From Plazaster borealis (Eukaryota > Echinodermata > Asteroidea > Forcipulatida > Labidiasteridae): a stretch of DNA of 64,000 nucleotides. Position 1 is the stretch's first letter. The number at the start of each line of letters is the position of its first letter. A program made the translations under genes and the position numbers. The DNA lies in NCBI GenBank assembly GCA_021014325.1, contig CM037457.1:6616721-6680720 (forward strand), read 5' to 3'. Below, piece by piece: positions 44,201 to 56,539 of this stretch. Below the pieces are notes generated by a model, which saw only the letters and a program-made list of their open reading frames with translations, did no database searches and was not told the DNA's origin.

Positions 44201-47200
44201 TGTTTTGTTTTCTTCCGCGGAATGTGAACTTCATCTTTTGTTTGTCCTCGCGTGAACCTCGCCGAAGAACCGCCCCGGCAACATCCAACAAAACAGTCCA
44301 CAAAACCCATCATTGCATTTCCCACTTCTCTTCCCCACAGACAGGAAATGCCTCAATTGCATTCTTCTTCCCATTACCACCAAAAAACACCTTCTCTTCA
44401 GTCGTGTATTTCTGTGTCTTTTTCGAAGCGGCGATGAGAAGGTGGGGGGGGGGGACGGGGAGAAAAAAAAAACTCTGGCGGTCTTTCAATTGAGACGTGA
44501 CCTTGGAGCGTGATGGCGTTTTGACTTTGAAGCACAATGGAACAAAGGACCGTGTTCGAGCCTACCCAGCACCAAGACCTTTCACTATAGGTAAAAAGCT
44601 AAGTGGTGCGTACAAGTTCGTAAAAGAGCGGGAGATTTTTTCCCCTTTGTTGACAGATGCAGAAAGAAGTAGTCTGCTCGAATGGGTTTTCGTAGGTTAT
44701 TTATTTTGTCTTCTCGCTCCCTCTCTCTCTATCTGTCTTTTCCCTCTTCTCTTACTATACGATGTTATTGTTCCCCCGATTTTTCTCTTTTCAGTCTTTG
44801 TTTTCCAGCATCACAATCGTTTCCCTTTGGGGAATAGTGCATCAATTAAACTGAAAGGAGTGTAAAGAATTGGTGCGACTCGTGAACAAAAGCACGATTA
44901 TCACTTCATATTTTTTTCAGTTTCAAAATGTAAACGATGATTTAAGTGTCTAGTGATTTAAAAGCTGTTAGCTGTCTCACTTTACAAAATTCATGTAAAG
45001 GTAAAAAATACTAAGAGCAGCGCCCCCCCCCCCCCCTGAAAAGAAAATGGATCAAAACGGGCAAACTAAACCGAAACCTCTTTACGGACGAATCTACATT
45101 GGTCTCTAAAAGTTTGTGTTATGGGTGGGGACTCTTTAGCTTGAAGGGGTCACAGTATTTGAGTTTTAAACGAAAAAAGGGTTTAAATTTGTTTTGAAGT
45201 ACAGTTCTTGTTGTTCAGAGTTAAGTATATTTTCTTATTTACATACCAAATTTGCTAGATGTGTTTTTTTAAAAGACGTAGATGCCCTAGGATTTAATTT
45301 GACTGAAGAGTGCAAGTGAACATTTTGAAGGGAATCAACCGGCGGGTAGCTCTTTTATTGTACAGTTAAAAAAAGAACGAACACAAATCAAACACAGAGA
45401 CAAAACAAAATGGGAAAATTCAGCATTCAGACTTCAAAGCCAACATTTCTCTGAAACGATTGAGCCCCTGAAGCGTTTGTGCATGTCCGGGTGCGATGAC
45501 ATGCGAAGGTGAACTGCGGTGAAGACAAAAATCGTCAGGCGGGAGTCCGCTGCCGGCCGTCCGGGCATATAGCGTCGACGGGCCCCACTGACGAAGCCAA
45601 GACGTGTTTGTCAAGCTGTGAAGCTCCGAGGCTTTTACACTCTGTTTGACCAGGGCGCCCTGAGAATGTTTGCTTTAAAGGGCGGGCTTATACTGACGTG
45701 ACTTCTTCAAAGAAACACTGATTTTTTCAATGGACTTCAGTTTGAATTTGTGAGCAGGTTATGAAAAATAGGTCTAAATCCGGAGTTTGAAATGCATTCA
45801 AACAATGCTCTTTTAAGGTGAGTAGGCCCCCTATCTGGTTGATTCAATGCTTGGATTACTTAACAAAAATTCCCCTCGGTCATAGAGGACCTTTCAAAAT
45901 GTATGGAAAAGTAACTACAACTTCAGCTCCTTAAACTGATTACGTTTTTAATATTAAAGGAAGTTTAATAATTGTGATTAAGACATTAATGCTCGACCAA
46001 AATTGGTGACTAATAATTATTCGAAACTTCCCCGCCATTATCACTGTTTTAAGAAAGGTTCATACCGTACCTATAAGACATCAAACTACATCATAATCAA
46101 ATTAATTAAACACACAAAAGCTATTCTCAAATTTGATGTTGAAATTCTTCGCGACATGTATTGCGTTTGTCGAGTGTAGGTATCCAGCCCTCAAAATTAC
46201 TTTTTTCCCGGTACACTTAATCAGAATGATGAGCATATTCAATTCAATTTCATCGCTCTTCTTTCGTATTCATTTGTATGAGGAACTAGGTCTCTTTTCA
46301 ATGCAGTGCATATGAACAATAAAATGGGGGAATCGTTGCGAGATTAATCTTTTGTGATCTTGTCGTGGAAAGTCCTCAACATGAAAGCCCTTCTGAAGGA
46401 AACAACCGAAAGTTAATCCCAAAGTAGGGACCTAATTTTGGGTTTTGATAGCAGTCGCCGAAAGCCATAAAAAGGGTATGTCATGATATTATAATGGGCT
46501 TTCCTATAAAATAATTAAATCTATAAAACAATTTCATAGATTGGAAAAACCCATAATGATTGTTGAATTTGATAGCTCACTTTGTATAAACTAGGGTAGC
46601 TGATATGAGATATTTTAATTTCATCTCAAATATTGCCATGTTACGGGTAAAGTACGTTTGAACTTCAGATCGAATTTGTCGAAACCAGCATTTGTTGTCA
46701 AATGTGTTTACATAATTTCTACAGGTTGAATCCATGATGTGTTTCTTGAAGATTTGAGAATTTGAATGAATACAATTTTCCCAAAACAACGATGCATCAC
46801 CTTTAACAAGTTTTAATTATTATTATTGTAATTTTGTGTATAGAGATTTTGACTGTCCCTTTAACTCGGCTTGGCTGTCCCGTCCACGAGCCAACAAATC
46901 ATGTGAATGATTTTCCCCGTTCGGCTGACTAAAGACCGAGGTGTTTTTCTCTTTTTTCCACGTTGCAGTATTCCTTACCTTCCTCTTCAGTGGAAATTCC
47001 CCGGGGAGCCAAAGCGCTTAGAGGCCCCGCGAGCTACTACGCCATAGCGCGCTAGTGTGTGCAATCACCCGGACATTTTCCAGAGGCGGTTTTGGCACGT
47101 TATGTATCTCAGTGCAGGGAATCTCTACTCTTATAAAAGAAACCCAGGGACTAAATCTCAATTTCATATTGTTTTGATATATTCTCAAATGAGTTTAACA

Positions 47201-48458
47201 AAAGTTGTTTTAGCAAAGGCGTGATGGGAGTAGAGGCAACAATAAGCGCGTATCGAGCATTATAACTAAACATCTTATAAACTTTCGAGTAATTTTGGTC
47301 ATGGCATTTTTGTGTGTGCAAAATTTCATTGTAACATTCGCAATTGTCTCACCTCTTCCAATTACTTCCCCCAAAAAGGCACATTCAGTTTCCATTTTTT
47401 TAAATAGAATTTAAGAAGACAGATTTAAAAAAAAAATTGAAGTTATTTTACTGGCTTTCGAGATTTAAAGAACAAACACTAAACAACATACATATCTAAC
47501 GGTGCTGACACTAAGCCCAATACAGTATTCTTTAGGCAAAATTATTAAGATGCCTTTTCACTTATACAGGCTTCTACTTAAATCATGTCTCAAAAGAAAT
47601 AGTTCAGAATATTTCAGCCCCGCCTTGGTTGTGTGGATATTCGTATGGCCCGGTCTTATAGAACGTCTATTGAATAAAAACAAAGTGAGAAATGTATTGC
47701 AATAATAGTCACAGTTACAAACAGAACATTGTCAACACTATATAGTAAATTTTCGTGCAACAGTGAAAAAGCATGCAGACACTCATGAAAGAGCTGACAA
47801 CAGTGATTTGAACGTGTTGTCATCATCGATGTCTGCATGGTACCCTGCATGCAATAGTAAGTATAAATGCTTGTCCACATTACACATAGGGGGCCAGACT
47901 TTTGTTAGTTCCAGCCTCGGTTTCGTTACAGTGGTTTGAATGGGAGGGGAAAATGGCCGTGCTAAAGGGTACTTCTGTGTTGATGTAAAGATAGCGCTAA
48001 ACACAACGAGCGCTAACTACAGACCGTAGGCTATGACATTAAAAACATCTCACATAATGGCTGTCATTGAACACGCTTTAATGTGCTTTTATTCCCTTAC
48101 TAGATGAAGTAGGTGACATTGTTTGTTATGAACAAACAAACTCAGCTCAACGAAAAACAATCAGGAATAATTCAAGCTAATTAAAGAACTCAAGTTTGTT
48201 GCATGTCAGGGAACATGTAAGAGAGGGAAAAAAAGGAAACGAAGCATGTGATGAAATTAAATTGCTCCAACGAAGGGATGCTTAATGTATGACACGCTCA
48301 AATAGTAACGACTGAATAGTAAATAAGTTACAAACACAACACAACAAATTACACAAAAAGTACACATGTCAACATGGAACAACACAACGAGCATTAAAAC
48401 AGGTGAAATGTTGGCCTACCATATTGTTGAGACGACGGAGAGCGACCACTTCGGTAGG
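28212..48458 (-). CDS. Phox2: Phox2 paired-like homeobox gene, 3' part (gene span within window)
   Basis: This encodes a nuclear transcription factor of the Phox2 family, which in vertebrates specifies visceral and noradrenergic neurons. Coding exons on the minus strand are 48458-48420 (probable micro-exon), 39911-39703, 34558-34219 and 28411-28212. All use GT-AG junctions and join in phase. The homeodomain is split between VQ and VWFQN, exactly where vertebrate Phox2 genes carry an intron. It reads [20 protein letters not shown] and then [20 protein letters not shown], with Gln at position 50 (WFQN). The residues before it (VPY, then GLHEKRKQ) also match Phox2 rather than Arx, Alx or Prop. 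The first coding exon is not visible within the window and probably lies beyond 64000. Confidence 0.93.
31575..31665 (+). repeat. Polypyrimidine tract
   Basis: About 90 bases are almost purely C and T on the + strand (CCCTCACCGGTACC is the main interruption). Such tracts can adopt triplex structure. On the sense strand of Phox2 it is purine-rich, so it does not act as a splice polypyrimidine tract. Confidence 0.6.
33509..34142 (-). other. Unidentified two-frame coding-like segment inside a Phox2 intron
   Basis: Two minus-strand open frames (34125-33922, 67 codons; 33922-33509, 137 codons) overlap at ATGAAATAATGG and together cover about 620 bases with little stop-codon interruption. Residues are non-repetitive and rich in aromatic and basic positions (for example [16 protein letters not shown] and [17 protein letters not shown]). 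I do not recognise a family. It may be a fragment of a transposon-encoded protein or of an inserted gene; it is not a Phox2 exon, because the Phox2 frame splices cleanly across it. Confidence 0.3.
34219..34558 (-). CDS. Phox2: Phox2 exon with the second part of the homeodomain
   Basis: It starts after TTTGCAG with [15 protein letters not shown], the recognition-helix half of the homeodomain (Gln50, Asn51). It continues into a low-complexity stretch of about 50 residues dominated by Asn, Thr, Ser and Gly. Then comes [10 protein letters not shown] and a basic segment [12 protein letters not shown] that could act as a nuclear-localisation signal. It ends in STAAPT with the donor GTAGGC in phase 1. 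340 bases. Vertebrate Phox2b has long polyalanine tracts in the corresponding region; here Asn/Thr runs replace them. The open frame on the opposite strand (34140-34631) is a shadow. Confidence 0.95.
34859..35060. mobile_element. MITE with CACTGCAAAAAC termini and TA target duplication
   Basis: Inverted ends of about 59 bases: CACTGCAAAAACTGGGTTGT on the left, and its near complement ending GGTTTTTGCAGTG on the right. Both arms continue through an almost identical ACACCATGGGTGTTGTCACA segment. TA dinucleotides flank both ends (34857-34858 and 35061-35062), consistent with a Tc1/mariner-type mobilised element. About 202 bases; no transposase. Confidence 0.88.
38800..38840 (+). repeat. Possible tRNA-like SINE fragment
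   Basis: GGTTGGCTCAGTGGTACACC resembles a tRNA-derived A-box head, but no B-box or tail follows. Recorded only as a possible SINE remnant. Confidence 0.25.
39167..39544. mobile_element. TTAAAGG-family foldback element, copy 2
   Basis: The left end TTAAAGGTATCGTACACG is matched by the right end complement TTAAAGGCACTGTACATG, both followed by a TTGGTAATTA-like motif. Inside are ATAACAAGCCTGTGAAAATT, GAAAAAACACCCTTGT and a perfect small hairpin AAAACTTCTTGCAAGAAGTTTT (39355-39376). This is the best preserved copy in the window. It ends about 160 bases from the homeobox exon donor. Confidence 0.88.
39703..39911 (-). CDS. Phox2: Phox2 exon with the first part of the homeodomain
   Basis: It begins after the acceptor CTTCTGTTACCAG in phase 1, completing an Ala or similar codon, then [20 protein letters not shown]. 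Next come [20 protein letters not shown] and the rest of helices 1-2 up to TDLTEARVQ, donor GTAAGA, phase 0. 209 bases. Against vertebrate Phox2b, homeodomain position 30 is Lys (Thr in human) and position 38 is Thr (Ile in human); the remaining residues are nearly identical, and the intron position after Gln46 is conserved. Confidence 0.96.
39912..48419 (-). other. Phox2 upstream intron (8.5 kb)
   Basis: The acceptor is CTTCTGTTACCAG; the donor GTAGGCC belongs to the probable micro-exon. Contents: a CAA microsatellite (41136-41261), homopolymeric G runs at 43047-43062 and 44440-44455, a C run at 45023-45037, a CRE palindrome at 41531, and a CpG-rich patch at 46980-47100 with a donor-like GGAAGGTAAGG on the minus strand but no open frame. 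The longest minus-strand ORF (43401-43030, 123 codons) is proline/valine-rich and resembles no Phox2 segment. Confidence 0.6.
41136..41261 (+). repeat. (CAA)n microsatellite, about 42 units
   Basis: The array is interrupted by one CAG and a few CGA units. The long valine-only and leucine-only open frames on the opposite strand are artefacts of this array. Confidence 0.97.
48420..48458 (-). CDS. Phox2: Probable 39-bp Phox2 micro-exon
   Basis: On the minus strand a long T-rich tract (GTTTGTTTTCTTTTCGTTGCC) leads to GGACACAG. It is followed by 39 bases reading (x)[12 protein letters not shown](A) and then the donor GTAGGCC. Both boundaries are phase 1, so it joins the homeodomain exon to give SSQQYAGVPY, resembling SSPYAAVPY at the same place in vertebrate Phox2b. 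The length is a multiple of three, so it could be skipped without changing frame. Supported by splice signals, phase and short similarity only. Confidence 0.55.
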
Positions 48459-51400
48459 CTGTGTCCACGGCAACGAAAAGAAAACAAACAAATGAGTAAT
48501 AGATTTAATTCATTTGATTTTCTGCATAAGTGATAAATTAGATTGCTTTTGAGATACTAAATATTCACAATACTTGCCATTTTACGTGATTATTCGTTGA
48601 CACGGGCAGCTATAGTGCACTCGATTTAGATTCGCATACACGAGTCGGCATGTTTATACAGTGTGTTCCGTATGGATAGTACATCAATAATACACATGAC
48701 ATAAAAATAATCTCTTGTGGGGTTCCCGTGGACAAAAAAAAAAGAAGAAGAGGTGATATATAATGTTCATGTGACATTGTGTTGAAATTGTTTTGGTAAA
48801 ATAAACACCCTAAGTAAAACACCAGCCATGCAGCTGCACTACCAGTCAATAGGTGAGAAACCCTTCAAACCACGGAATAATAATTGTAGAAGAAAGGTGA
48901 CCGTTCTGACATTGGTTACAAACACAGCTAAGAGTCAATATCACAAGATGGCTATAACTACATTTGGTAACTAATTCTAATGGCTGCTTATGAACGAACA
49001 AATGCACCATTTGTACAAATTTTAAGGCGATTTTGTCTTCGATTCACAGTATTTGGACTGAGGCAAGCAGAATGCATATCTCTGTTGATCTCATCAATAC
49101 ACTTGACACTATACTACCATTTTGTCACCATTCTACTGTACAATTTAATATACTTCCATCCTAACTTGGCCCAGTTTCAAGAAACTGAAATGCAGATAAT
49201 ATTTCTTAAGAATTCTTCTGCTGCAAAAAATAACAGCGGGAGATAAGTCACGACAGGGTTACTCATTTGGCCTTTAAGCTGGTCAGGAATTTCTGCTTAG
49301 CGATATATTTGTCTGTGCTAAGTAACTGCATTTAAAATATTGACAAAATCTGGCCCCAAACTACACACTCTGAGGAGATAAACAAAACTTATTTGTCAAG
49401 GAGATGAAATATAAATATTGTCAAGTGAAGCGATCTATTAATAGTGACAAGAGACGATTTACCCGGTATTTAACAATGATCTGATTTGTCCTTATAACAA
49501 TTAGCTTGGTCGGAGAAGGACAGCACTTAATTTCACCATCGTCTTGTAGATCACATCCATTACAGCTTTTCAAAGTCATTTAGATGAAATACAGTGTTGT
49601 AGGCTATAGTGTAACTGAACTAACAATTTAAACTGACTAGTTAAACAATCTTCAAAGTTTTCAAATTGTTCTATTTACGGTTTTGACCAGAACAATATTC
49701 ACCATCTCGTTTTCTTTAATAGTTGCTGAGAAGGCAAAGCTCAGTGCAATTGTTGTTTTTCTTCTTCCACGTTTTGTTCTCTTTTGAACTTGATGACAAA
49801 AATGGTTTTGTTTACTAGCATATATTTATTTCTTGCATTTATGTTTATTCTCATTCATTAACGTAACCAAAACGAGACTGAGAGGGAAAACGGTATGGCG
49901 TCTTCTTAATATAATAACACATTGTTCCTTATTTGATTGTAAATAAAAAATGATAATAAATATGGCTACCGAACAGTTAAGGTATGATTCTTATTCACAT
50001 CACCTCAATGGGAACTGGTCCAAAAAGGTCAAGGAAAAATACTTCTTTTTAAATGCATGCATAGGAACAAAATAGCGTAACTGAACATTGTTTAATCTGA
50101 TGTGCAAATTCAAGACATGCTTAATTTGTAATTATTCGAGAACCCACTCGCAAAACAACATCGCTGTGCCATACTCGCGTTTATGTATTCACGTCCAGAA
50201 TCTATTTACACGTAATGCAAATGCTGACTTATATTACGGGTGACCTGAGATGCCACCCATTCGATTGTTTTATGCCAGCGAAATCATTAACCGCCAAAGG
50301 AAGTGTCTCATTATCAATAATAATTTAATTGTCCCCCAGCGGCCACTGTCGTAGTGTTGTCATCGTTGGTTGAGAGGTAAAGATTAGTCGGGTAATTTGG
50401 CGTAACATGCCTGCGAACATCATTAACTACGTCAGGGTACATTCACTCTTACACATGGATAACCTGATCAAAGTTGATGACTGAATGCTGCACACCATAG
50501 CCTATACTATAGACGAAAATGAAAGACTGTTTCTAAAATTAAAAGTTCCATTACAAATAAAACCTAACAACAATTCGTGTTCATGATGACATGTTGTTAG
50601 GTTTTCTCATCTCAACTGTGTAGTCCTATTTATTATCAGTGTACATGTGATAACAACAAGGGCCCGATTCCATTGAGATGCTTCAGAAAAAAAAATGCAC
50701 AACAAATTTCCGCTTGGCAAAAAACTAGCAGGAAATCGGTCACAAAATGGTTGTACGACATGTCATTTGCGCTGGTAACCTTTCTTTTGCTGCGTGGAGG
50801 ACATTTGTTTTTTTGCTTTGCCAATTGTTGTGCTTAAAACAACCCTATCAAGTTGGCCCCTGTATAATTTGAATTTGAAATGTCAGCAGATTACTGACTG
50901 TTTTATTCCATTCAGGAGCATACCCTCATAACCCCGAGGGAGGATAACAACAATGATATACATAACATTAAATAATAAACGGAAGTGTTTACATGGTACG
51001 TGAAAAAAATACTTTATACATTTTGTCTCTCTTTCAGCTCATTGAACATAAAAATATATTTTGCAACGCAAGTGACAATTCTTTTTTCTTGAGAGGACAT
51101 AAGGAACGCAAATTTTTCATTACTGGTCATACTTGTGAAAACGGGCCCTTTTTGTTATCATGTTTTTGATGATTTGATATACTAAGACAAAACGCGTAAA
51201 AAATTAAAACAATAGAGGTTGCACATTGGTGAAACCCTAAATGACCCGTATATATGTAGCATTAATACAAGGAGTTATTGGTCTGTATTTCTCGAACCAA
51301 ACATCTTTACATGGGCGCAGTATCTTTGACAAAGAACGTATGGAATATCCTCGACAACCAAGTGGAATAAATGCTCTTTAGAAAAAATTTAAAGTAGGGC

Positions 51401-53254
51401 CGACAGATTAAAAAAAAAATGACATGGTTATTCACTGCTTGCTATGGAATCGCACAAAGTTACATCAATATTTGCGACATGAAGGGTCTGTGATCAAATA
51501 CCCGAAAAATTAGTTTAACTTATTTACTTATTGCATCGGGGAGTATATAGCACTGATTTGGGTTTGTCTTTACACCGATGTATGCAAAATATTCAAAAAG
51601 AAACAAATATAAAATACTTATAACAGTTATGTGCATTGGTGTATATAGGAAAAATCCATTATACACATATTTACTGCGTAATCTTTTGACATTCTTTGAC
51701 GATTCACAATCAGAAATTTGTATGAAAATTAAAATATCAGCAAATGCTTCTTTAGATACTGAAACTATAAACATCCAATCTGCAAACATGAGGGCTTATT
51801 TGCATTTTTGGAGGGTATAAATATTGTGTCCGATGACATACCTGACATTATTCAAGTTACCATGGCAGGCAGTGTTTCCGTTCATCTTTTTTTCTTTCCA
51901 CAGCATAATGGAATATCCAGCCATTTAATCACCGCATCAATTTGATTTCCTAGCGATTGCAGACGGCAAGATTTAATTTATACTTCCATGGCCAGCCAAA
52001 GTCAGAAATCCCGCATAATTTTGTTAATATCAGCCGTGAGGGACTTAATTGTCTGAACAAATCGTGTAATACTCTATTACGCGTATGTGGATTGAGTTAT
52101 ATTTCATATAGGTCATCAAATATCACAGGCCAATTATTGCAGATGTCCAGTGTGTGTTTATGATGATCAACATACAGGAATAACTCCAGTGATATTTTGT
52201 TAGTAATTTAAGTATCGCTTTGATTACATACGTGCGTCTTGCCGTGAATGGGGATAAATAAAGTGTGATTTATGCCATGTGCCGTGATTTACAACGATGG
52301 TCTTTTTTGTTGAATTATAAGTTCGGTTACTGTATTAAACCACAATGATTTATTTATTGGCTGTAAATGGTGCAATCATTTTTACAAAATGATTAATAAT
52401 GTAAGACGGGAATTGTCAACACAATTAGTCACAGATTAAAGCTGAAACCATGAGAACAAGACATTGTGTCTACTATCGGTTTGTGTGTAAATATTGCATA
52501 AGACATTATTTAGGTGAGATGTTGTAGCTATGCATAAGGTGTACAGTTTTCAGCTGATATCATAAGACAGACATTTTGTTGATTATTATATATTTCTGGT
52601 AATGAAACCAAGGATGCCTCATAAGAGAACATAATCACTACAGCTCACAAGCCTAAGGAAACCTGTAAACATGGGTGCTTGCTATTTGAACAATCCATTA
52701 TTTGGTTTAAGTCGTAGGCTAGGTTTTTTTTTACCGTGATACCACTAACGCTATAATATTCCCACGCACTCACAACCTAATTCTAATTGCAAATGATATT
52801 TGTAATCATTGTCAACCTAACCATTGTCCCGGTATGGCTAGAAACTTAAAGACAATTTGTTTAAACCCGACCGGGCCGTCCCGTAACACCCATTAGACTT
52901 GCTCTCAAACTGTCAACTTCAATTTCCTTCATTAGAATTAAAACAATTAAGTGACAACAACAAGAAAAACCGAGTTACACAACAACCGAATTACACATCA
53001 ACCAAGGAATCCATTTAAACGTGCAATAAAAAACGCGCCCAAACCCCTTGAAAATTGAAGCAGTACATGGGTTGGTGCACCTATAAGCACATCCAGTAAC
53101 CTCACAAGTGCAATGATAGTAGGGAATTCAACGATACACCTCGCAAAGAGAGAAAATTCGTTCCCGATCGCTTGGGGACAAAATCGCGAAAAGTGCAGTG
53201 CCGCGCCGCCTTCAACATTTCCCCAAATTAATACATTTTAGGAAGCGACGGTGG

Positions 53255-53350
53255 CGGCCCCGCCCCTTCGTTTAGTGGATATTTTTTACGAGCATACCAA
53301 ATAACATGCCCGAGGCGCATGCACTATTTATGACCCGCGTTTATTGGATA
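53255..53350 (-). promoter_or_regulatory. Possible minus-strand promoter block
   Basis: On the minus strand, in order: ATCCAATAAACGCGGG, TCATAAATAG and GGGGCGGGGCC, within a CpG-rich stretch of about 300 bases. This arrangement (CCAAT, TATA-like, GC box) suggests a promoter upstream of the Phox2 micro-exon, but the order and spacing are not canonical and no exon can be placed after it. Confidence 0.25.
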
Positions 53351-56284
53351 GTCGAGAAGTGAACTGTCCCTACGACTTTCCCCCGTCTGTCCCGGGCCGT
53401 GTATTTTGCAAGACGGACGGCGCATCCACACACTCGAAGGTGCGGCACTAATTGTGATTCACGGAGACCCCCTTTGATTTAGTTCGTGCGAACTCTGTTT
53501 TAAGTAATTGCGCGTGATTGGTGGGAAAATCTTATAGCGTATACGATTTAGGGCTTTGCACGGTGAACGCACTGTACTTAAAGTTTTTATAAAGTCCATG
53601 CACTGAGGGGATGGGGGTGGGGCCGTCACACAGGACCATATTCTTCACAAATTACTTTTTGAAAAGTAGTTGTATACCCAAGCTTTTCTGAGTGGTGTCA
53701 ACATTTGAGTGTAAAGGTGGTCCATCGCGGAAGTATGTTGACTTAATTATAACCATGTAACCCAATTTTAAGAAACGAGTTCGACAGAACGCACAAACTA
53801 CAAAGGACTATAGGCCTCCACCAAAAGCACAAGAAGAACATTTAAATATTTGGATTGTGATTGTTTGGCTTCATGTTTCTGTACACACCATGTTGTCAAT
53901 GGTTTGATAAGGTACAGTGGTATCAACGCAAATGCAGTTTTGTTTTGTTTCTGAATACACGCCTTATCATGTGTGCTCCTGTGTTTCGTCTGAAAACTAG
54001 GCTACGGCAAGTAATAAATGTTTCGTCTCTCGAAATGTACGATGTTTACTTCCAAAGAGAAGAGAGCGACAAAAGGGAGCGATTGTGTTTTAGACTTGCG
54101 AACAATAGTAAACATCACAATAACTTTTGTATTTTTCTCATACTTGTTTGTTGTTATAAACACTCTCTAGTCAACATTTCAAAATGAAAATCATTAAATC
54201 CATTATTAAATTTTGTATTGGCACCCGAGTACGATAGGACTGAGCTGGCCCAACTCAATCATTACCATATGGTCGAGACAATAGTAATCTACCAACCCAA
54301 TCGATAATGTGTTGACCATTTGGGAATGACAATAGCATTAAGTCATTACTCTAACGATCGGGCAGAAACGCCGTATTGAAAATAATATGAGAATAGATCT
54401 ATGTGGTGTGTGTTGTTTAAACTCCCAAGTATCATGAAAATAGGCTGGTTCATTTTCAGGTCTGCATTATGACATTATGATACGCAAACTGAAATGGAAC
54501 TCAACCAATAGTGCCGTAACAAAGGCTTACAGTAAATACATCTTTGGAGCGCAGATGCTCAGAAATCACATGAGAACAAATCGAAGAACTCAATACACAG
54601 CTACAAATAACGGCTTTGCTCACCAATACGGGTGGTACATTTTTTGCACAATGAATATTGGTATAATGTTTATTACTAATGTATACAGGGAGTACAACCA
54701 CAGCAGAGATTTTGGCAAAGGGTTTATAATATTCATTGAGCTGAAAATACAATCAATCATTGTAGATACAGTGGACATTGACTAGAGATTCTTCCCATCT
54801 GATCAGGTACACGCGATTTTCAATCTATGATTTCCCATCACAAGTGGGAACAAAGGCCTGCCTGCAATACTCTCAACAACCGTGTCAAAAATTTCAGAAC
54901 AAATTTTATGACGATAGGAATATGTAAACATTCAGCTCTTTGAAACTGTTATGAAGGTTTTAACTTCAAATTGTATATAGACTTTGATAGGATTGACACA
55001 ACACAATTATCTGAGAACAGAGACTCGTTTTTCGAGGCAGTTTCCTTACAAAACCGACGCACTTATACATGCCAGGTTTGATGTGTCCTTTTGAATAATG
55101 ACAACTCTGGCCGATCAAATAAAACAATAAAGGTAAGAACTATTTGCTTCACTTAAAAACTCGATCAAAACAACAACAATTACAAACACTGGGGGATAGT
55201 ACAATGATATGGTGTGTTGTTGGGTAACCATTTGTGTGTGTGGGCAAGTCTACGCATTCAAACCGAGGACTTTAACAAAAGGGATCCGGGGAAAAGGTGT
55301 ACCGAGGACGTCCTCACTTTGCTTTTCGTGTACAAAACCAATGGGGACGTCGCAAAAAAACTAAGTCCAGACAATGGGAGAACAAAGGGGTGTCTCTGGT
55401 TCTACACCATATACAAACCTGTGTGTGTTTGTGTGATGTGTGTTATGCAGTGCTCCACAATTGAAGCAGTTGGGGGGGGGGGGAAGTGTGCAAATATGTA
55501 GCTTTAAAATGTCGACATGTATAGTTGATGACAGACATGCATTATAGGCTATCTCCACGCATACCCAGTTATCTGTCTTTTTGTCATGGTGGTGATTCGA
55601 AGCTTGTATTTCATGATTAATTTTTCATGACTGAGCCGAGTTCTCGCACAATGTCAATAAATCCCCCCCTTTTTTTGTCCTGTGTGATTTTCACGATGCG
55701 GAGCTCAAAGCGCATGCGATGGGGAGGGAGGGTGCAACAAACCGGCGTGCGCCTCCCGTAGACTATGTATCGAGTGACGGGCAATTGGGGAAAGATCATT
55801 CAGGCGCAAGCCCTGTAGTCTAATAATATCGCGTTTCAGGTGAAGTTTTCCTAATCAAACTGCAAACGAAGTCCTGCTCACGTTCACTGACAAAGTGGAC
55901 CCGAATTCATCACAGAATGGAGCCTGCATTGAATTGATTGCATTTACGCGCCAAATGGGGTTTACGCACCCCAAAAGAAGAAAAAAAAGTGAGTCTAGAA
56001 AAAAAGAAAAAGAAAAAAGACGAAGGAAGTGACTTCTTGATAGATCGGGGTTGTTGCCGTTCGATTTCTGGAAGAGGCTCGGTGAAGATTAAGCTTTGCT
56101 TGGAGAGCACGAGTGTCGTGTGTTAGAAACGAAACATGGATTTGAATAGCATTAAAGAGTCATAAAGTTGAACGAACTTTACCGGAGGAAATCTTCAGTG
56201 ATCCCAAGAAGACTTTGTGCAAATCTCAATATAAGTACAAAGGTCAAATATTGACCCATTCTATCCATAATAGCTGGTATCGTT

Positions 56285-56411
56285 GGCCCTTTTCGAAACT
56301 ATACGGCTTTGGTTTTGGCTTGAGCTCCGGTTTATTTTGAAAACGTGCGCTTTCGGCACGGAGCTCCGAAGCCGGAGCCCAAGCCGACAAGCCTTCGTTT
56401 CGAAAACGGCC
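56285..56411. mobile_element. Foldback element, GGCCCTTTTCGAAAC family, copy 1
   Basis: The ends are GGCCCTTTTCGAAAC and GTTTCGAAAACGGCC, and the arms continue through GGCTTGAGCTCCGG and CCGGAGCCCAAGCC. About 127 bases. A second copy with the same ends is at 61557-61678. Confidence 0.8.
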
Positions 56412-56539
56412 TAAAATACAATCAGCGGCTCATTTGAAAACAGGCTGGTACCCCAACTCTGAATCAAGGTCTATGAAATGCGTTTGTAGTATGGATGGTC
56501 GAGGAACCTGTCAACAATTTAGCAATAATAATGAAACAC

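Noticed and set aside
46975..47100. CpG-rich patch with donor-like GGAAGGTAAGG on the minus strand as a Phox2 exon
   Set aside because: All three frames contain stops before the donor, so it could only be untranslated; not enough to call.
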